Below, one piece after another: positions 39,896 through 52,356 of a stretch of 64,000 nucleotides of DNA (within the stretch, counting starts at the first letter, position 1; every line of letters starts with the position of its first letter). The stretch is from Rhizoctonia solani (taxonomy: Eukaryota > Basidiomycota > Agaricomycetes > Cantharellales > Ceratobasidiaceae). The position numbers and the translations under genes are program-made. Where the stretch lies: NCBI RefSeq assembly GCF_016906535.1, contig NC_057372.1, forward strand, positions 1,407,501-1,471,500, read 5' to 3'. The notes beneath the pieces were generated by a model. It ran no database searches. It was not told the origin of the DNA and worked only from the letters and a program-made list of their open reading frames with translations.

Positions 39896-41868
39896 TAGAA
39901 CGTGTGGGGGTGAGGGATGATCATCCCCCATGCGAGGGACGATCATCTCGGAGACTGTACGTATAGAACATCGGGCCCGCAAGACGGAATAGGACTCGAA
40001 TACGGCGCATATACTCTATTTTCATGCGTTGGGGAATCCAGATTCAGTCGGGTTGGAAAGTCTGAGATGAATCCGATGGGGCGGTAGAATCCGGTGCCCT
40101 CGATACTTGGCACAGCCATCCATCTGGAGACACTCTTCTTCTCCGATTCACGATAACGTTATAACCTCTTGTATTCTGCTTATTCGTAGATGAATAAAAA
40201 GCGCCGTACGCCTGGTTTCATTATTTTGGGAAAGGAACAGTGACCATGTTCTGTCTTGACTGTCACCCGATTCTTCGCTAGCTGCTAGCACTTCGAGTCT
40301 ACTCGATTTCTAACACGCTACTAGTAGGCTGACCGCCCCACTCTGGTCCTAAACCAACCAAATCGGGATAACCCTCGTCGACGTCAAGCCAAAACGCCCC
40401 ATACACTCGGTCCATCTACAACTAATCTCGACTGGGGACGCTTGCCATCTCTTGCGTATGAACCAAAACGTGATATTATTTTTTTCCGTGTGTTGTGCGG
40501 CACCCATGCAGTCGTGCTGCAACTATACACCGTTGTCAGGCATGTATCAGACCACAACCTCGTTTGGGGATAGGTCTCAGAGGCTAGCACGAAGATACAG
40601 CGAGTCGTTTTCTTGGTATTCGAACGCTTATGGTCCCGGTTTTATGCCCAACTCAAAAAGACAGAAACTTGAAGGTGCACGTCCATATCATAGAAAATAG
40701 GTACAAGTCAACTTGACTTTCAGCTCATTCAAGATAAACGAAACATCTACGAGTGAACGAACGGTCTAAATTTTTGATTAACCATACAAGCGCTTGGATA
40801 CGGGCACGGTAAACCCTAACCAGGTGTGAGACACGTCAAGATGCACCTTGAGATGTCGAAAAAAGGCAGATTTAGTCACGTGACTGTCACATAATGCGAT
40901 TTCAAATATAATACTCCAGGTGGCCAAGTCCCCTATACATACCTCGAGCCAGAAAAGAAATAATTCTGCAGAAGTTGGGAGAAAGCAGCAAAGTCAATAT
41001 GATTGGGATGTTTTGCACGCGACTGGAACTCAAAAAATGACGTATCTCATTGAAATTATTATAGTAGTATGTAGAGTCAAGGCCCATAAACTCATTGAAG
41101 CCTTGTCAAAGAGATCAAGGGGGCCCTGGCCAAATACCAGTTCTCACTATAGGTTGAACTCTAATAGCTCCTATAAGCTCCTAGCTATATGTACAGGATG
41201 AAACCAGTATTGGGGTGCCACAAACGGCGCTAATGGTCCTAAATTTACCTTTGAGTGCTCAAGTACTTGGTTTATCTTATTAGCATGGATCTCACAATTC
41301 ACGACAAATGAACTAGACCCCTTTGCAAGAGCTGGCTTAATTTCATACACAGATAGCCGTATCAATGACGCTTCTACAGGCAATAATAATGGTGCCTGCC
41401 CTCAAACCCTTGAATTCGTGGTGCAGAAACTCACGATCATCATTCGAAAAACTAAACTAGAGTTTTGTTTTGATGGCACTCAAGACAGCTGTCTATGTTG
41501 AGCATACCGAACAAACCGGTTGTTGGGTGGATCGCGTTGGTACTTGGGATATGGCCACAAGATCTCCCCAGCAAGCTATGAAATTGCGTGATTCACTCAT
41601 GGATCAAGTTGTTTAACTTTAACTTTCTTGTGGAGGCTAAATGAAATGCCATGAAACGATACCAAGCTTTCATCGGCACGATCGTCCCTGGTGCTATTCA
41701 TTCAATGACACGTGAACTAAGAATCGCTGATGTTCGCCTGGCATTCTACGATAGAGGCTTAGCACTGCGTGTATTAGCTTGGGTAACTTTTTCTGGGTCA
41801 GTTTCTTCACTCGACTCTATCTGATATTGTGTATTTCACTGATGCGCTCATGTACCATCACCGTTGAA

Positions 41869-42790
41869 TCACTCGGCCGAACTGTCGATGGCTAACACTT
41901 GCATTTCAGCCTGGAGCGCCAGAATAAACATCTTGTCCTTCCATGTCAACTCCCAGATAACTGTGCATAGCAAACAAAATAAAATACATAAAAATGCGAC
42001 ATAAATGCATGCCTTAGAATGGTAAACCCCAAGACGCGAACAATGTATAACAGGTACGTAGGCCCTCACCGATTCATCGCCCGGCTTTGCAAATGAAAAT
42101 CGCCGATCATATTCGATCGACGTGCCGAGAGGCCCGCCCTGTGATGCGGTCGACACCAACTCTACCTCGAGCTCGTGGCATATTTCAATTCTGGCGTCAG
42201 TGGTGTCGAGCAGATTTGCGCTCGAAATGTATTCATTTAGCATCAGCTTGGATTTCGTAACCATCAAGTTGTGGATATACCATGAAACAGACATATGAGG
42301 ACCGTACCGGTATCTATGTGTGCTATACGGTGAAACTTGACAATGTCGGCCGGATATATCGCCTAATTTTCTCTCAGAGAATTGTGGCGTTTACTCCGGC
42401 TATCGGATTACTACCATCACTATTCTTTGTGGAACCGCAACTTCCGATCACTAAACAGCGAGCAAAAAAACAGCGATGAAACTCTAATAATATCCGTACT
42501 ATGACTTCCGAATTTAGAGGCGTCGGTCTACTAATCCACGGTGTTCGATTGCCAAAATGGCGAACTTGGACGGACGTGCTACGGGATCAACTAGACACTC
42601 GTCTCCCGGCGCCACACCCGACTTCTTGTCCTGTGTAAACTACCCATGTGCCCTTCATCTGAGCGTCTAAGCGGTTATCTTGCGTCACAAAACCCTTAGC
42701 GTTCTTGATCCGCTCCTCAGCTCGCATTGAACGAGTATACGGAGCTTCATACGCGGTAATAGAATAACATGCCGGTGTATAATATCGGTA
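41869..42790 (-). CDS. Possible uncharacterised gene or gene relic
   Basis: Minus-strand frames here look protein-like but could not be joined into one clean model. Pieces from the upstream side are RAEERIKNAKGFVTQDNRL with AQMKGTWVVYTGQEVGCGAG, then MSVSWYIHNLMVTKSKLML, ARIEICHELEVELVSTASQG, GPLGTSIEYDRRFSFAKPGD and VIWELTWKDKMFILALQAEM near the end at 41869. Composition and the GT/AG sites suggest a real spliced gene, or a recent relic. At least one junction (between ATIL and SERKLGD, about 42385) does not hold frame. I do not recognise the family. Confidence 0.3.
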
Positions 42791-44266
42791 TAGGGGGCGA
42801 GCTTACTTCAATCGGAGAAGACACAAAGGTTTGAGTGAGATTCGGGCTCATGGGTGGAGGAACACGGTGCGGGAGTGGGAGGATTTGTGATGCGCCTCAA
42901 GTTGATTATCGGCCGATGTTCCGCTCTGATCTGCACGAGGCACGTTCTACAATCGGGTTGCAATCATCTACTAGTTTGAAAGCAATGCTATCACTAATCA
43001 CTATGCCGCAAGACGAAATCGAGAATTTAGGTCTTCTATTATGAAATGGCATAGCACAAACTCGCCACACATGTCTTTTCTGAGTCGAAGTGGACCCAGA
43101 ACTCCCGGATGTATGTCATAGTGGTGTCTTTGGAAGCTCTGTGTGAAGGAGGGATAGTTGAGCCAAAGAGATGTAAGTATGAGCCGTGCTACTCCCAAGT
43201 GGTTCCTGCTATACTACATCTAGCCTGATCCTTCACTAGAACTTACAACATTGAATAGTCATCAAATTATCGAACATATCACAAACAAACTGGTCAGTAG
43301 TTTTGGTGGGATCAGCATCACCATGCTTATTATCGGGTTATTAACCATGTTTTGGTTTGCCATTAACTCCGACGGGTAATCCGAACTAGGCGACCCATTG
43401 TATGGACGCCCAAGCACACCGGACCATCTCCCGTGGACTCACTATGCTCAAGGTTCATCTGGGCTTACGAGGTGGCTAGATCGAGGTTCAGCTTTTCGAT
43501 TTGAATTAGTAGCATAAATTCCAATACCCTGGCAAGCGAGCTGCAGGCTCGCGTGGCGTGTGGCACAGCAGTCGGTTCCGACTTCGGCAGCCAAGTACAA
43601 GAGTTTCAGGGGGATGATATCCAGCGCCTATGGTTTAGCCTTGATCCATTAGCAAATTCTCCTACTGGTAATCTGTATTGTGGGTTAATGTCTATTTGCG
43701 CTCGGTCTAGCCTGGAGTGATTGATTGACATGTGCGCACCAGAATCAAATGCTGAACTATAATTTCTACACTGACGACATAGAAGATGCTTAGGCGAGCG
43801 ATTCGATTCTGATTGTTTCGACGATAAATAGGATGTGCCATCATGAGAGGCAAATCTCGACCAAGTGGAGAGAACCGCGCGCTAATCAGAACCTTGAGCT
43901 TTCATTTCAAGGTCGGCAATGTTTACTTAATAGGAACTACCCGTAGAGAATCAAAAATGGTACCCGATTTGTTGTATAGACGAGCATGGATTAAGAACGG
44001 ACTCGAGTTCAGGCCAGGTAGCTGCCTGAGAAGGCTGCCGCACATTGTACTCGTATATCTCGGCGTTTTCTACTATACAGTTGTCTACATGGTCATCTCC
44101 CAACGTATCCACTTATTAGATTGGGTAATTTCGATTTTCCGAGGGGTTGGTAGGCTTATAGGCCCGAGAGCTTACCTAGTATCAGGGTTGAATTCGGACC
44201 GCAGAAGAATAGGAGTTAATAGACCGTCGATCGAAACTCAGTCTCGCAAGTTGTGTACTTAAGATT

Positions 44267-44298
44267 GACAAGTGGACAAGTGGACAAGTGGACAATTG
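44267..44298 (+). repeat. Short tandem repeat, 8-bp unit x 4
   Basis: Three exact GACAAGTG units followed by one variant, GACAATTG. It lies just after the weak open frame at 43843-44262. Confidence 0.8.
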
Positions 44299-46898
44299 AT
44301 AATCTTGTTATGAATATGACACATCATGTCCTCCGCGCAGGTGACATGCATTTTCTGTATTATCCTAGGAATTTTAAGAAGGTTTCACAAATATATCAAT
44401 TGGTCTCCGTATGACTATTAAATCCATTGGCTACACATGGAGCTTATCCTAATTAGTATCGATAGATCATACGTGACAGATGGTGGAGGAGGGCATATGC
44501 GATGATATATGAATATATAGGACGATATAAATATACATAAGCACATGAACGATAGGTCACAGTGGGAGGGACAAAGGAAAGATTCGTCGGATGGCCGCAA
44601 AGAAGTCTCATGGGCCATATAATTACTCTTGCCTAAGTGAAAGGAGGAGTAGTAGACGGGGCAGAAAAGGCGAAGTCACGCGCAGGTATGAGTAGATTAG
44701 CAATATTGAGCACGGCACCACTCACGTAATGGAGTTCTTTTAATATTTATATTCTCATTGCTAGAGTAACAGGAGCCACACGTTAGGGTAGAGGAGGCAC
44801 AAAGGTATACCCCTGACTGCATATATCGCATGTATATAGAGCGTGCCCACGCACGCAGATATTAATTTCTTTCCACCACCTCGTATAACCGTCTCCGACG
44901 CGAATGAGACAACCCGCTCTACAAGCCCAGACGAGATAATAGGTTACCGAAGCACGCCCCCAATGGGCAATATAGTGATGAATACAGTATACCACGGCTG
45001 GAATAAAAAAGGGGGGACAGCCTTTCCAGCATATATATCTGGGTCTGGCTGCATATCTTTGAACGACTTCAAGTTGTACATAGTTTCAAACCACGTGCAG
45101 GTATGAGCTGTGGATAACGTCAACTCGCATCAGCCCTTGGTAGATGAATCTTCGCTGTGACTCCCCACAGGCTCCGAGCTACACCATAAAGCAAAATCTT
45201 CGACTCGATGAGTCATATAAATCTTACAAGGCTGAACCTATAGCCACAGCTGTAGGGGTTATGGTACATGTGGCCGGCAAATATTGATATTCTGGCTGTG
45301 TCTAAATTAGCTTCTGGGTCTCCTGTCAATTGTGCATTTGATATATGAGCGATATACAGGGCATAATATTTATTTCTGGCAGCTATCTCGTATAATTAGC
45401 CTATGCTCCGGCCTGACACGCTCGTATGTATGCCATGTGGGTTCTGTACGAGGTACAAGTAGAGGAGTCCGTGGCTCCACCCGCGGGTGGCCACCAAAGA
45501 CTGCGACCGCCCGGATCGAAGGTTCGAGAAGCGGTAAAGAGGCGCACAACATGGATAAATAATAGGAATTGCCTCTCGTAGATCGCTCTTATGGCACCTG
45601 TGTCAGGTCTTAAAGGTGCTCCCAAGTCTCCCCGCCTCTCTTGTGCGCGTCTGTATCTATTCTCTTTCCCTTTTCTCCCTCGTCTCTTAACGTAGTTTGG
45701 CTTGGTCTCTGAGCCTCGTTCACATGTAACTCCCAAAAAAGCGGGCTCACATGACTGTGACCTCCGCCCCGGCCAAGTATCGCACATGATGTCTCTGCAC
45801 GCCTGCAGCTCGCATGTCTACATACTTTACGAGAGTAAGGGTTGCCCCCAAATATTTCCTTTTCTTTTGTGTACCTGAAATTTTTCTTGCTTCCTATTAT
45901 ATCATTGCCAGCAAAAATTGATTCTGCTCGTGAGCCCTTGAAAATGCTGAAAAGGAGTAGCGTTTTCTTCTGACAAAAGAGAGAAGCGCTACGTTTTTTT
46001 TTGAGAAGTCGGTGGCAAATATATGCGTAGGGTGTGTGCGTGTGAGCATGCTAAAAACTCCTTTTAATAACAGTTTCAAGAAGCCTGCACGTTCTGGATA
46101 CTATGCAAACGGTGTTGCAATTGATATAACTCGTGTGCTTGTAAGGATTGATGCTCTCCCACATTTTTCGCCAAGTTGCGGCCATTGCCCTCGTATCCGT
46201 AAAATGATCATATTATAAAAACTAGTTTGCTATACGATACTGCTGGGTGCTTAGCCATCGCGCTATATATGACTTCCTTTGTGGCGTATCTAGGATGTTC
46301 GGCACCGCATGGGTATGAATCTGTTGTGTCGATGGTGACTGCACTGTGGTGCTATCGTAAGGCATTGCAAGAGGGTCCAATGTGAGTCAGGTTTCGGTAT
46401 TATAGGGGAGAGAGTTTTGTTGGCTGCGAACCACGGCTCGGGGTGTTCTAGGTATCGTGCGGTGAATAGCCGACGTGGTCATTCAATGACTAGACCTGTG
46501 CCAACAGTGAAGAAGTTTCTGACTATCCATGAGTTCATGTGCTTATTGACATTGGAATTGATGGCACATGATTCCAAAAGAATGAGGGATGTACATATCC
46601 TATGTGAATAGCCATGTTTCGTTCGTATATGCCGTCCCGGTTATTCATGTTTTGGGAGTAACATAATGGTCGGTTTGTCCAAATTAGTAAACATGTCTAC
46701 ATAGGGTCGGCCGGCACGTGGTGACTCGAAGGGCTTTGCGCGCCTATGCGGTCTTGCATCTTTCCCGAAATGACTCATTTGACCTCCGGGATTAGAATGG
46801 GCCGCCAAATCTATGCGCCCATTTCTTGAGGCTGTACTTTGTACGCGTTCATAAAGTGCGGTGACCGACAGCAGGACCTTTACCCTGTGCTTTCAACG

Positions 46899-49778
46899 AT
46901 GACAGCCACCGAGAAATCTGCCGATGTTGCTCTCAGCGGCTCGAAGGAGTTTTCGAACGACAAACCTGTAGTATCTGAATATGGCAGTAAGAAACCCAAA
47001 CGAGAGTACCGATTTCGGGAAGAACGGCTGGGCGTATGGTCACTTTATTACCCAATCACTAATTCGTGGAGGGAGTACTTGCCTGCTCTAGAGTCGTTAT
47101 GGGTGCTTTATGACATGGCTAAATCCCTCCCTATTATTTGGGCATTCGTGCTGGAAACACTCTCGCTTGGGCCCATTTTCTTCGTCGCATACTTCATTTC
47201 TTCAACGCTTGTGGGATTTCTGCCTGCTTTTCAACTGTATAACAATTCGAACACTCTGGCATTTGTGAGTTGTTCCTTAGATAACATTTTTTGGGGCATT
47301 GAAAATGTTCCTTTGGATTAAGATTGAGAGCACTATGACCGGGAAACATGTCGATCGCGAGCAGTTTCGACAAATCGCAATCTCTTACTTCGCTGTCTTT
47401 TCCGCGGGATTGATATTTCATAAAATAGAGTAAGCCAGAAAAATCTTCAGAAGACACGCGTTCCTAACGATTATACTCAGAGCATATAGTCGGCCTATAT
47501 TACAGCAACGCGTTTCTCTACACTTTAAACAGCGTTTACTTGAAGGTCTGTACTACTGAATTAAGATACAGAATCTAAATCTTGAGAATTAAGTGATTAT
47601 TATGTTTTAGTGCAAAGCCGCATTGACCTCGCAACTTCTGAGAATCCTGACGTTCAATCCAAAACATCGCGGGCGAGCGCTTGGTTTGCAAGCCCATGGT
47701 CCATTCTGGAGGGACTGGCATCGCTTCTGGCCGTTATAGCGGAAGTGAGCGGTCAGGTGTCAATGTTCTTTAGGATGATGGACTCTCGCCAAGACGCAAG
47801 GTTGTTCGCCTTCTTATGTGTGGCGAGGCCTTTGGGGTTCTTCGCATTTGTCAAAACTAGGCACGGTCGTAAGTTCACTATTGTTATATTCGAGTGCATT
47901 TTTCTGACAAATTAATAAGTTTACTATAGCATGGTCACCGATGCGCGATGGCTGCGCATGCAGGCTCTTTTTGATTTGGGGACTAAATCATCATATAAGA
48001 AGGAAATAATCGCGGACGGCCTGGAGGGATTTATTAATTCTCGTATGCGCTTAATATTACTGGACGTTCTCGAGTATAGAAGCACTAAAATTACTTACAG
48101 AATACGAAAAAGATAGAAAATCACTTGGGATATGTCACTACAGGCACCATACGAGCAGCAGTCGGATCGATCGTGGCTTACGTATAACGATTTCGACGGT
48201 ATCTTTGATGCCTTGCCTTTGGTATGTTCAGCTCTCTGGACTACAAGCTATTGTGCTGCGTCATAACAACCTTTAATAGCTCGCTTTTGCTTGGATAAAC
48301 ATCAGAACAGGAGGCAAAAGTGACTTGTCATCTTTGGTCCTTATTCAACAAGCAACCAGCTCGTTGCAGCAAACGCTTTTTGGAATGATCTATGGAGGGA
48401 ACAATATCGCCAACTTATTCAAGAACGTCATGTCACTCTATGATGTGTTAGAGCTTAAACCTACCATGGTCGACGGAGAAATTCACTATCCTGAAGAGGG
48501 ACATAAAAGCCAAAAAGGAATGGCCATTGAATTCAAGTAAGTAGAATTACCGTACACTGAAGCAATAATGCCTGAACTATCCCTAGGTCTGTTACTTTTA
48601 AGTACCCAATGACAGATAAAGTAATATTGAAAGATATGTCATTCTCGATTAGCTCAGGTCAGCTTTGCGTTATTGTAGGAGAAAACGGTAGGAGGGGTGC
48701 GCAGTACATGTTAACCCATGCTGACCACCATTACATAGGTTGTGGGAAAAGCACTACCATAAACCTTATTACTCGCATGTATGACAGCACCTCAGGCGAA
48801 GTGCTGGTGGATGGACGCCCTCTCAAAGAGTTCAAATTATCAACCTACAGAGAAACGACCAGTGTGATGTATCAAGATTATCAACACCTCCCTCTAACAG
48901 TAGGTTACTCCTAGCGGCGATCAACCGCGAGCTCAATAATCCACAGATCCATGAGAATATTCTGCTTGGAAGGCCAGATTGTCCGAACTCAAAAGAAGGG
49001 GTGGAAGAGGCAGCACGATTGGGTGGAGCTTTCGATTTTGTGCAAAAGCTTCCGCTGAAGTTTGAGACAAATCTTGAGCCACAGCAAACAGGCTATGTGA
49101 ACACATGGGAAGATGATGACGAGGAGGAAAAGAATATTTTTCAGAAATTTATTGATTCCCAAAAGGCAACTAAGCTGAGTGGAGGCGAATGGCAGAGGCT
49201 AGCAGTACGTCTTTCAGGAGCTCACGCCGGAATGACATTAACAAGAGATACTCCACGATATAGCTTTCTAAATCTTTCATGAAAAACTCAGAGAAAGTAA
49301 GGCTGCTTTGCTACGACGAACCAAGCGCAAGTTTAGACCCAAAGGCTGAGTATGGTCAGTAGTTTTTGTCTATATGCGTTGGTAATTTCAGCTAACAATG
49401 GTGTTAGAAACATTTGAACGACTACGACAACTCAGAGGCGGGAAGACTATGATTTTTGTAACCCAGTAGGTGCTGCCTAAGTACCGGTTTTGAGGACTCA
49501 CTAATATGAGAAACTCAGTCGCTTTGGTCATTTAACTAAGCACGCAGACTTGAGTGAGTCTACCCTACTACTAAAAGCGTCCGTATATTAATATGGCACC
49601 TCTTAGTCCTCTATGTGAAGGAGGGATCAATAGTAGAGAAAGGGACACATAAGCAATTGCTTGAGTTAGATGGCGAATATGCCAAGGTGTACAGGATCCA
49701 ATCTCAAGCATTCGAGGATGTAAGTATTCTGCATATTCTACAACACCACACTTATTATTTATGCTTCTAAACCAGTAA
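46899..49778 (+). CDS. ABC transporter, half-size, membrane domain plus ATPase
   Basis: The N-terminal part has several hydrophobic segments (IIWAFVLETLSLGPIFFVAY, ILEGLASLLAVIAEVSGQVS). The ATPase domain has SVTFKYPMTDKVILKDMSFS, Walker A GENGCGKSTTINL (split by an intron), the Q-loop region YQDYQHL, the signature LSGGEWQRLA, Walker B/D-loop LLCYDEPSASLDPKAEY, the switch His in VTHRFGHLTKHADL and EKGTHKQLLELDGEYAKVYR. All catalytic motifs are intact. The final exon is just a TAA after QSQAFED. The family (ABCB-like half transporters expanded in Agaricomycetes) moves unknown compounds. One base seems missing at 48127-48129, between KSLG and DMSLQAPYEQQS. A dead relative lies at 7.26-7.9 kb on the other strand. 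Confidence 0.85.
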
Positions 49779-50143
49779 ATAACTTGTTGGGATGCTTGAT
49801 ATATACTTGAATACGGCATTTATGGTCGAAGGACATAGTAGATGTGTTGTATCAGATAGTTCATTATAAACATGATTGACAAAATGGTGGTTATAACATA
49901 AGCGACTTCGTCCGGCGCTTATGACCGGGAGTTAGTGGAATCTAACCATCACACAACTGCGCCGGCTGTACGCGCAAGCCAGCGGCAGATTTTGCTCGAT
50001 ATAAGCTTCACTCTTCACCAAACCATTTCTACTTCTTTATCATTACCCGCCCTTCAATCGGGTACTTGTTCCACTACTCACACAAGCCACTGGTCAAGGG
50101 TCTTTTTGGTTTACCTGCCTACCTACTTATTACGAATTGCACC
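49779..50143. other. Intergenic, promoter of the DUF1748-like gene
   Basis: About 365 bp with no recognised gene. It is pyrimidine-rich towards the start codon at 50144. Confidence 0.4.
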
Positions 50144-50420
50144 ATGGTACTTGGGCGTCTTGTGCATTATGGTGTAGATGTAGTACTTGTTTCGGCAGTC
50201 CTTGCCGGAGTAAAGAAATCTACCGGCTATACGTGAGTTTCCGTAGTTTGGTAGTCCGTGCTAAATTGATGAGTTTTGATCAAGACCACAAACCAACCTG
50301 ATTACAGAGCCCACACTTAAATCCGTTGCCGATAGTGTTTTAGGGATAGGGGAGACAGTATTTGGGGTGATTCAAGGGAATGCCGTTACCAGTTCGTACT
50401 TCAAACGGGAAAGTCGTTAG
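50144..50420 (+). CDS. Small DUF1748-like protein, junction out of frame
   Basis: The first exon (50144-50232) encodes MVLGRLVHYGVDVVLVSAVL followed by AGVKKSTGY, the clear start of the small fungal DUF1748 family. After an intron ending at 50307 comes PTLKSVADSVLGIGETVFGV, ending VTSSYFKRESR at 50420, also as in the family. The two exons total 202 nt, so the splice as written is off by one base. Either one extra base is present, two are missing, or the gene has decayed. Members are about 70-80 residues with one or two hydrophobic helices, perhaps mitochondrial; the function is not well known. Confidence 0.65.
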
Positions 50421-50739
50421 CCCTATCAGGTTGAGTGAAACGTCGGGCGCGTGTGTATGATACTGAATGTAAAACACTTATTGGCCGATGTTTAGAAACC
50501 CGCTAGTTGCTACTTTGATAGTGGGGTCTCGAACAACCGTATACATTTGAACACTCTAGACTGTGTCTCAGCGCCTCATCGCATGGTTAAAAATGGTAAA
50601 TTGATGTGCAGTTTGGTATAGCTGTGCTAGCGGAAGGTACACACAGAAAACCAACCATTTCTCCATAGATACCTCTCTTGTACTCCATCCCCAAGACAAA
50701 ATCCTCATCTGGGCTCGCGTTCTGTATGGTACACATTGT

Positions 50740-51261
50740 ATGTCACTCCCCGAACTGCCTACTATCAATCCCACCGATCAATATCGAGTCTTCCGGCATC
50801 GGGGGGCCGACGAGTCCAATGAACAGCTCTCGCTACTTGGGGATCCTATTCTTACTGCAGTCATCACGGATTGGATTATCACCAACCGCCCAACCTGGTC
50901 TCCAGGGGAGGTTTCAGTGCGTATGCGACTCCAGGCGCTTAGTCTAACGGATTAAGCGCCATTTTTGGAGTGGCTAACGAAGTGCATGTTGCAGGTGGTC
51001 CGAACAGCACTCATCAAGGGAAGTTCGGTCGCCGATTGGACAACTATGTATAGCCTAGACCAGCACATTCAGACGTCTAACGCAAATTCCAGCCTCTTAG
51101 TGAGGCGCTCGCAAGGCGCCCAGGTAGCGGTTTTTAAGGCATACGTGGCCGCAGTGTATCTGAAAGGAGGGTTTTCAACAGTGAGGAATTGGATGGCGGG
51201 GGTCCTATCGTCTACCGTAGATTTAGAGAAATTTGATCATCCACCATCACAACTCGTTTAA
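50740..51261 (+). CDS. RNase III-domain protein lacking catalytic residues
   Basis: Two exons (50740-50916 and 50995-51261) give 147 residues. The N-terminus (MSLPELPTINPTDQYRVFRH) leads to the RNase III signature region NEQLSLLGDPILTAVITDWI, where active enzymes read NERLEFLGD. The second exon has VVRTALIKG and, near the end, QVAVFKAYVAAVYLKGGFST for the usual QADxFEAYVGGLYL. So the Glu41 equivalent is Ser, and the late acidic pair (Asp114 and Glu117 in the E. coli enzyme) is Ala and Lys. No dsRNA-binding domain follows. It keeps the fold but should not cut RNA. Related inactive domains serve as mitochondrial ribosomal proteins or partners, or this may be a decayed paralog. The alignment is by eye. 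Confidence 0.75.
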
Positions 51262-52356
51262 CGATTGTATACGAATTGTTCCAATTGCATACTTGAAAGA
51301 CTTTCTCTGCCAGATACCTACTCTGCTCCTTAAGGACTAGATGATGCAGGGCAGGGCCTTGATGGCTAGTCAGACGTGGCGGGGTTTCGTCTCTTCAACA
51401 AACACGATCCCTCCGATGTGCACGCTGCTAGCAAATCTGCTTATACGTTATAATTCCCCTTATAATCAATCCTCTACCTATAAGAACATAGTAAGCAGAT
51501 ATAAATACCTGGCGGATACATACGTTGGCAGTCTAGTGTGCTGGGTTTCGTAATGTACTTCAGGCACTCTACCCAAGTACGGTAAAATGAAAATGAGTTT
51601 TAGGAACGAAAGATTATGATAATTTAGTTGTATCTACACGCAATAGATATAACCGCCATGCATATGACAGGGTATCTCCCATATTCTTTGCCATACGCAC
51701 TCACCAAATCACCAAATCACCAAGCATCCAGCGCCAGTATGAGGCATATCCGCCCTTATAGATCGGTGCTTTTGAGCAAGTTACAGCTTAATGGTGGTAG
51801 TCGTAGTCGGGGCATTGCTACGCGTAGTATGTGTGCTATCTAGTTTTACCCGGTCAGGCTTGACTGGCTAATTTAATGTCGATCCCAGGTAATATTAGTG
51901 ATTTTTTTGGAACTGTCGTGTTAGATTCGCATTCAAGGAGCTGGCCGCGTCACCTTGCTCGACAAGTTCTCCCCTATTATTAAAGCCGAAATCGACGAGG
52001 GGCCCAAGGGGCTACACACGTGTTTTACGGTTCGGTTTTGGTTTTGTGAGCGGTTTGCCTTGTTCGCATGTAGCTCCCGTATTTCTTTATATGGACGTGT
52101 ATCAAAAAAAAGGCTACACACGTGACTGCTTATCAACCATGCGAGCCTGACCCTATTGGCTAGTGAAGTCACTGCAATCGACACTATTGAGTCTGACACA
52201 GATGTGTGACTTTTCATAAGCGCAACACGTATAGGCGTGCCAATTAGTATAGAGCACTCATACTAAGAAATGCACCTCTATTTTAAGCCACTTAGGATAA
52301 TTGATCTATGAAGACTGGCACCCAAAACTGAAATAATAGACAAAGTATTCGAACAT
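51262..52356. other. Intergenic, no confident gene
   Basis: About 1.1 kb after the RNase III-like gene. Short frames only. A stretch at 51950-52010 (LDKFSPIIKAEIDEGPKG) has coding-like composition but no context. Confidence 0.35.

Larger units (their letters stand above)
39928..46898. other. Gene-poor 7-kb tract
   Basis: The longest stretch without a confident gene. It is visibly richer in A and T than the flanks and has many stops in all frames. I see no long terminal repeats, transposase or reverse-transcriptase motifs. Weak coding signals at about 41869-42790 (minus) and 43843-44262 (plus) match nothing I know. It most likely holds decayed genes or old mobile-element debris, but the sequence alone does not show which. 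Confidence 0.5.

Noticed and set aside
50934..50960. Terminator-like hairpin (GGCGCTTA / TAAGCGCC) followed by ATTTTT
   Set aside because: It lies inside the intron of the RNase III-like gene in a eukaryotic genome, where intrinsic terminators do not apply; an 8-bp stem can occur by chance.
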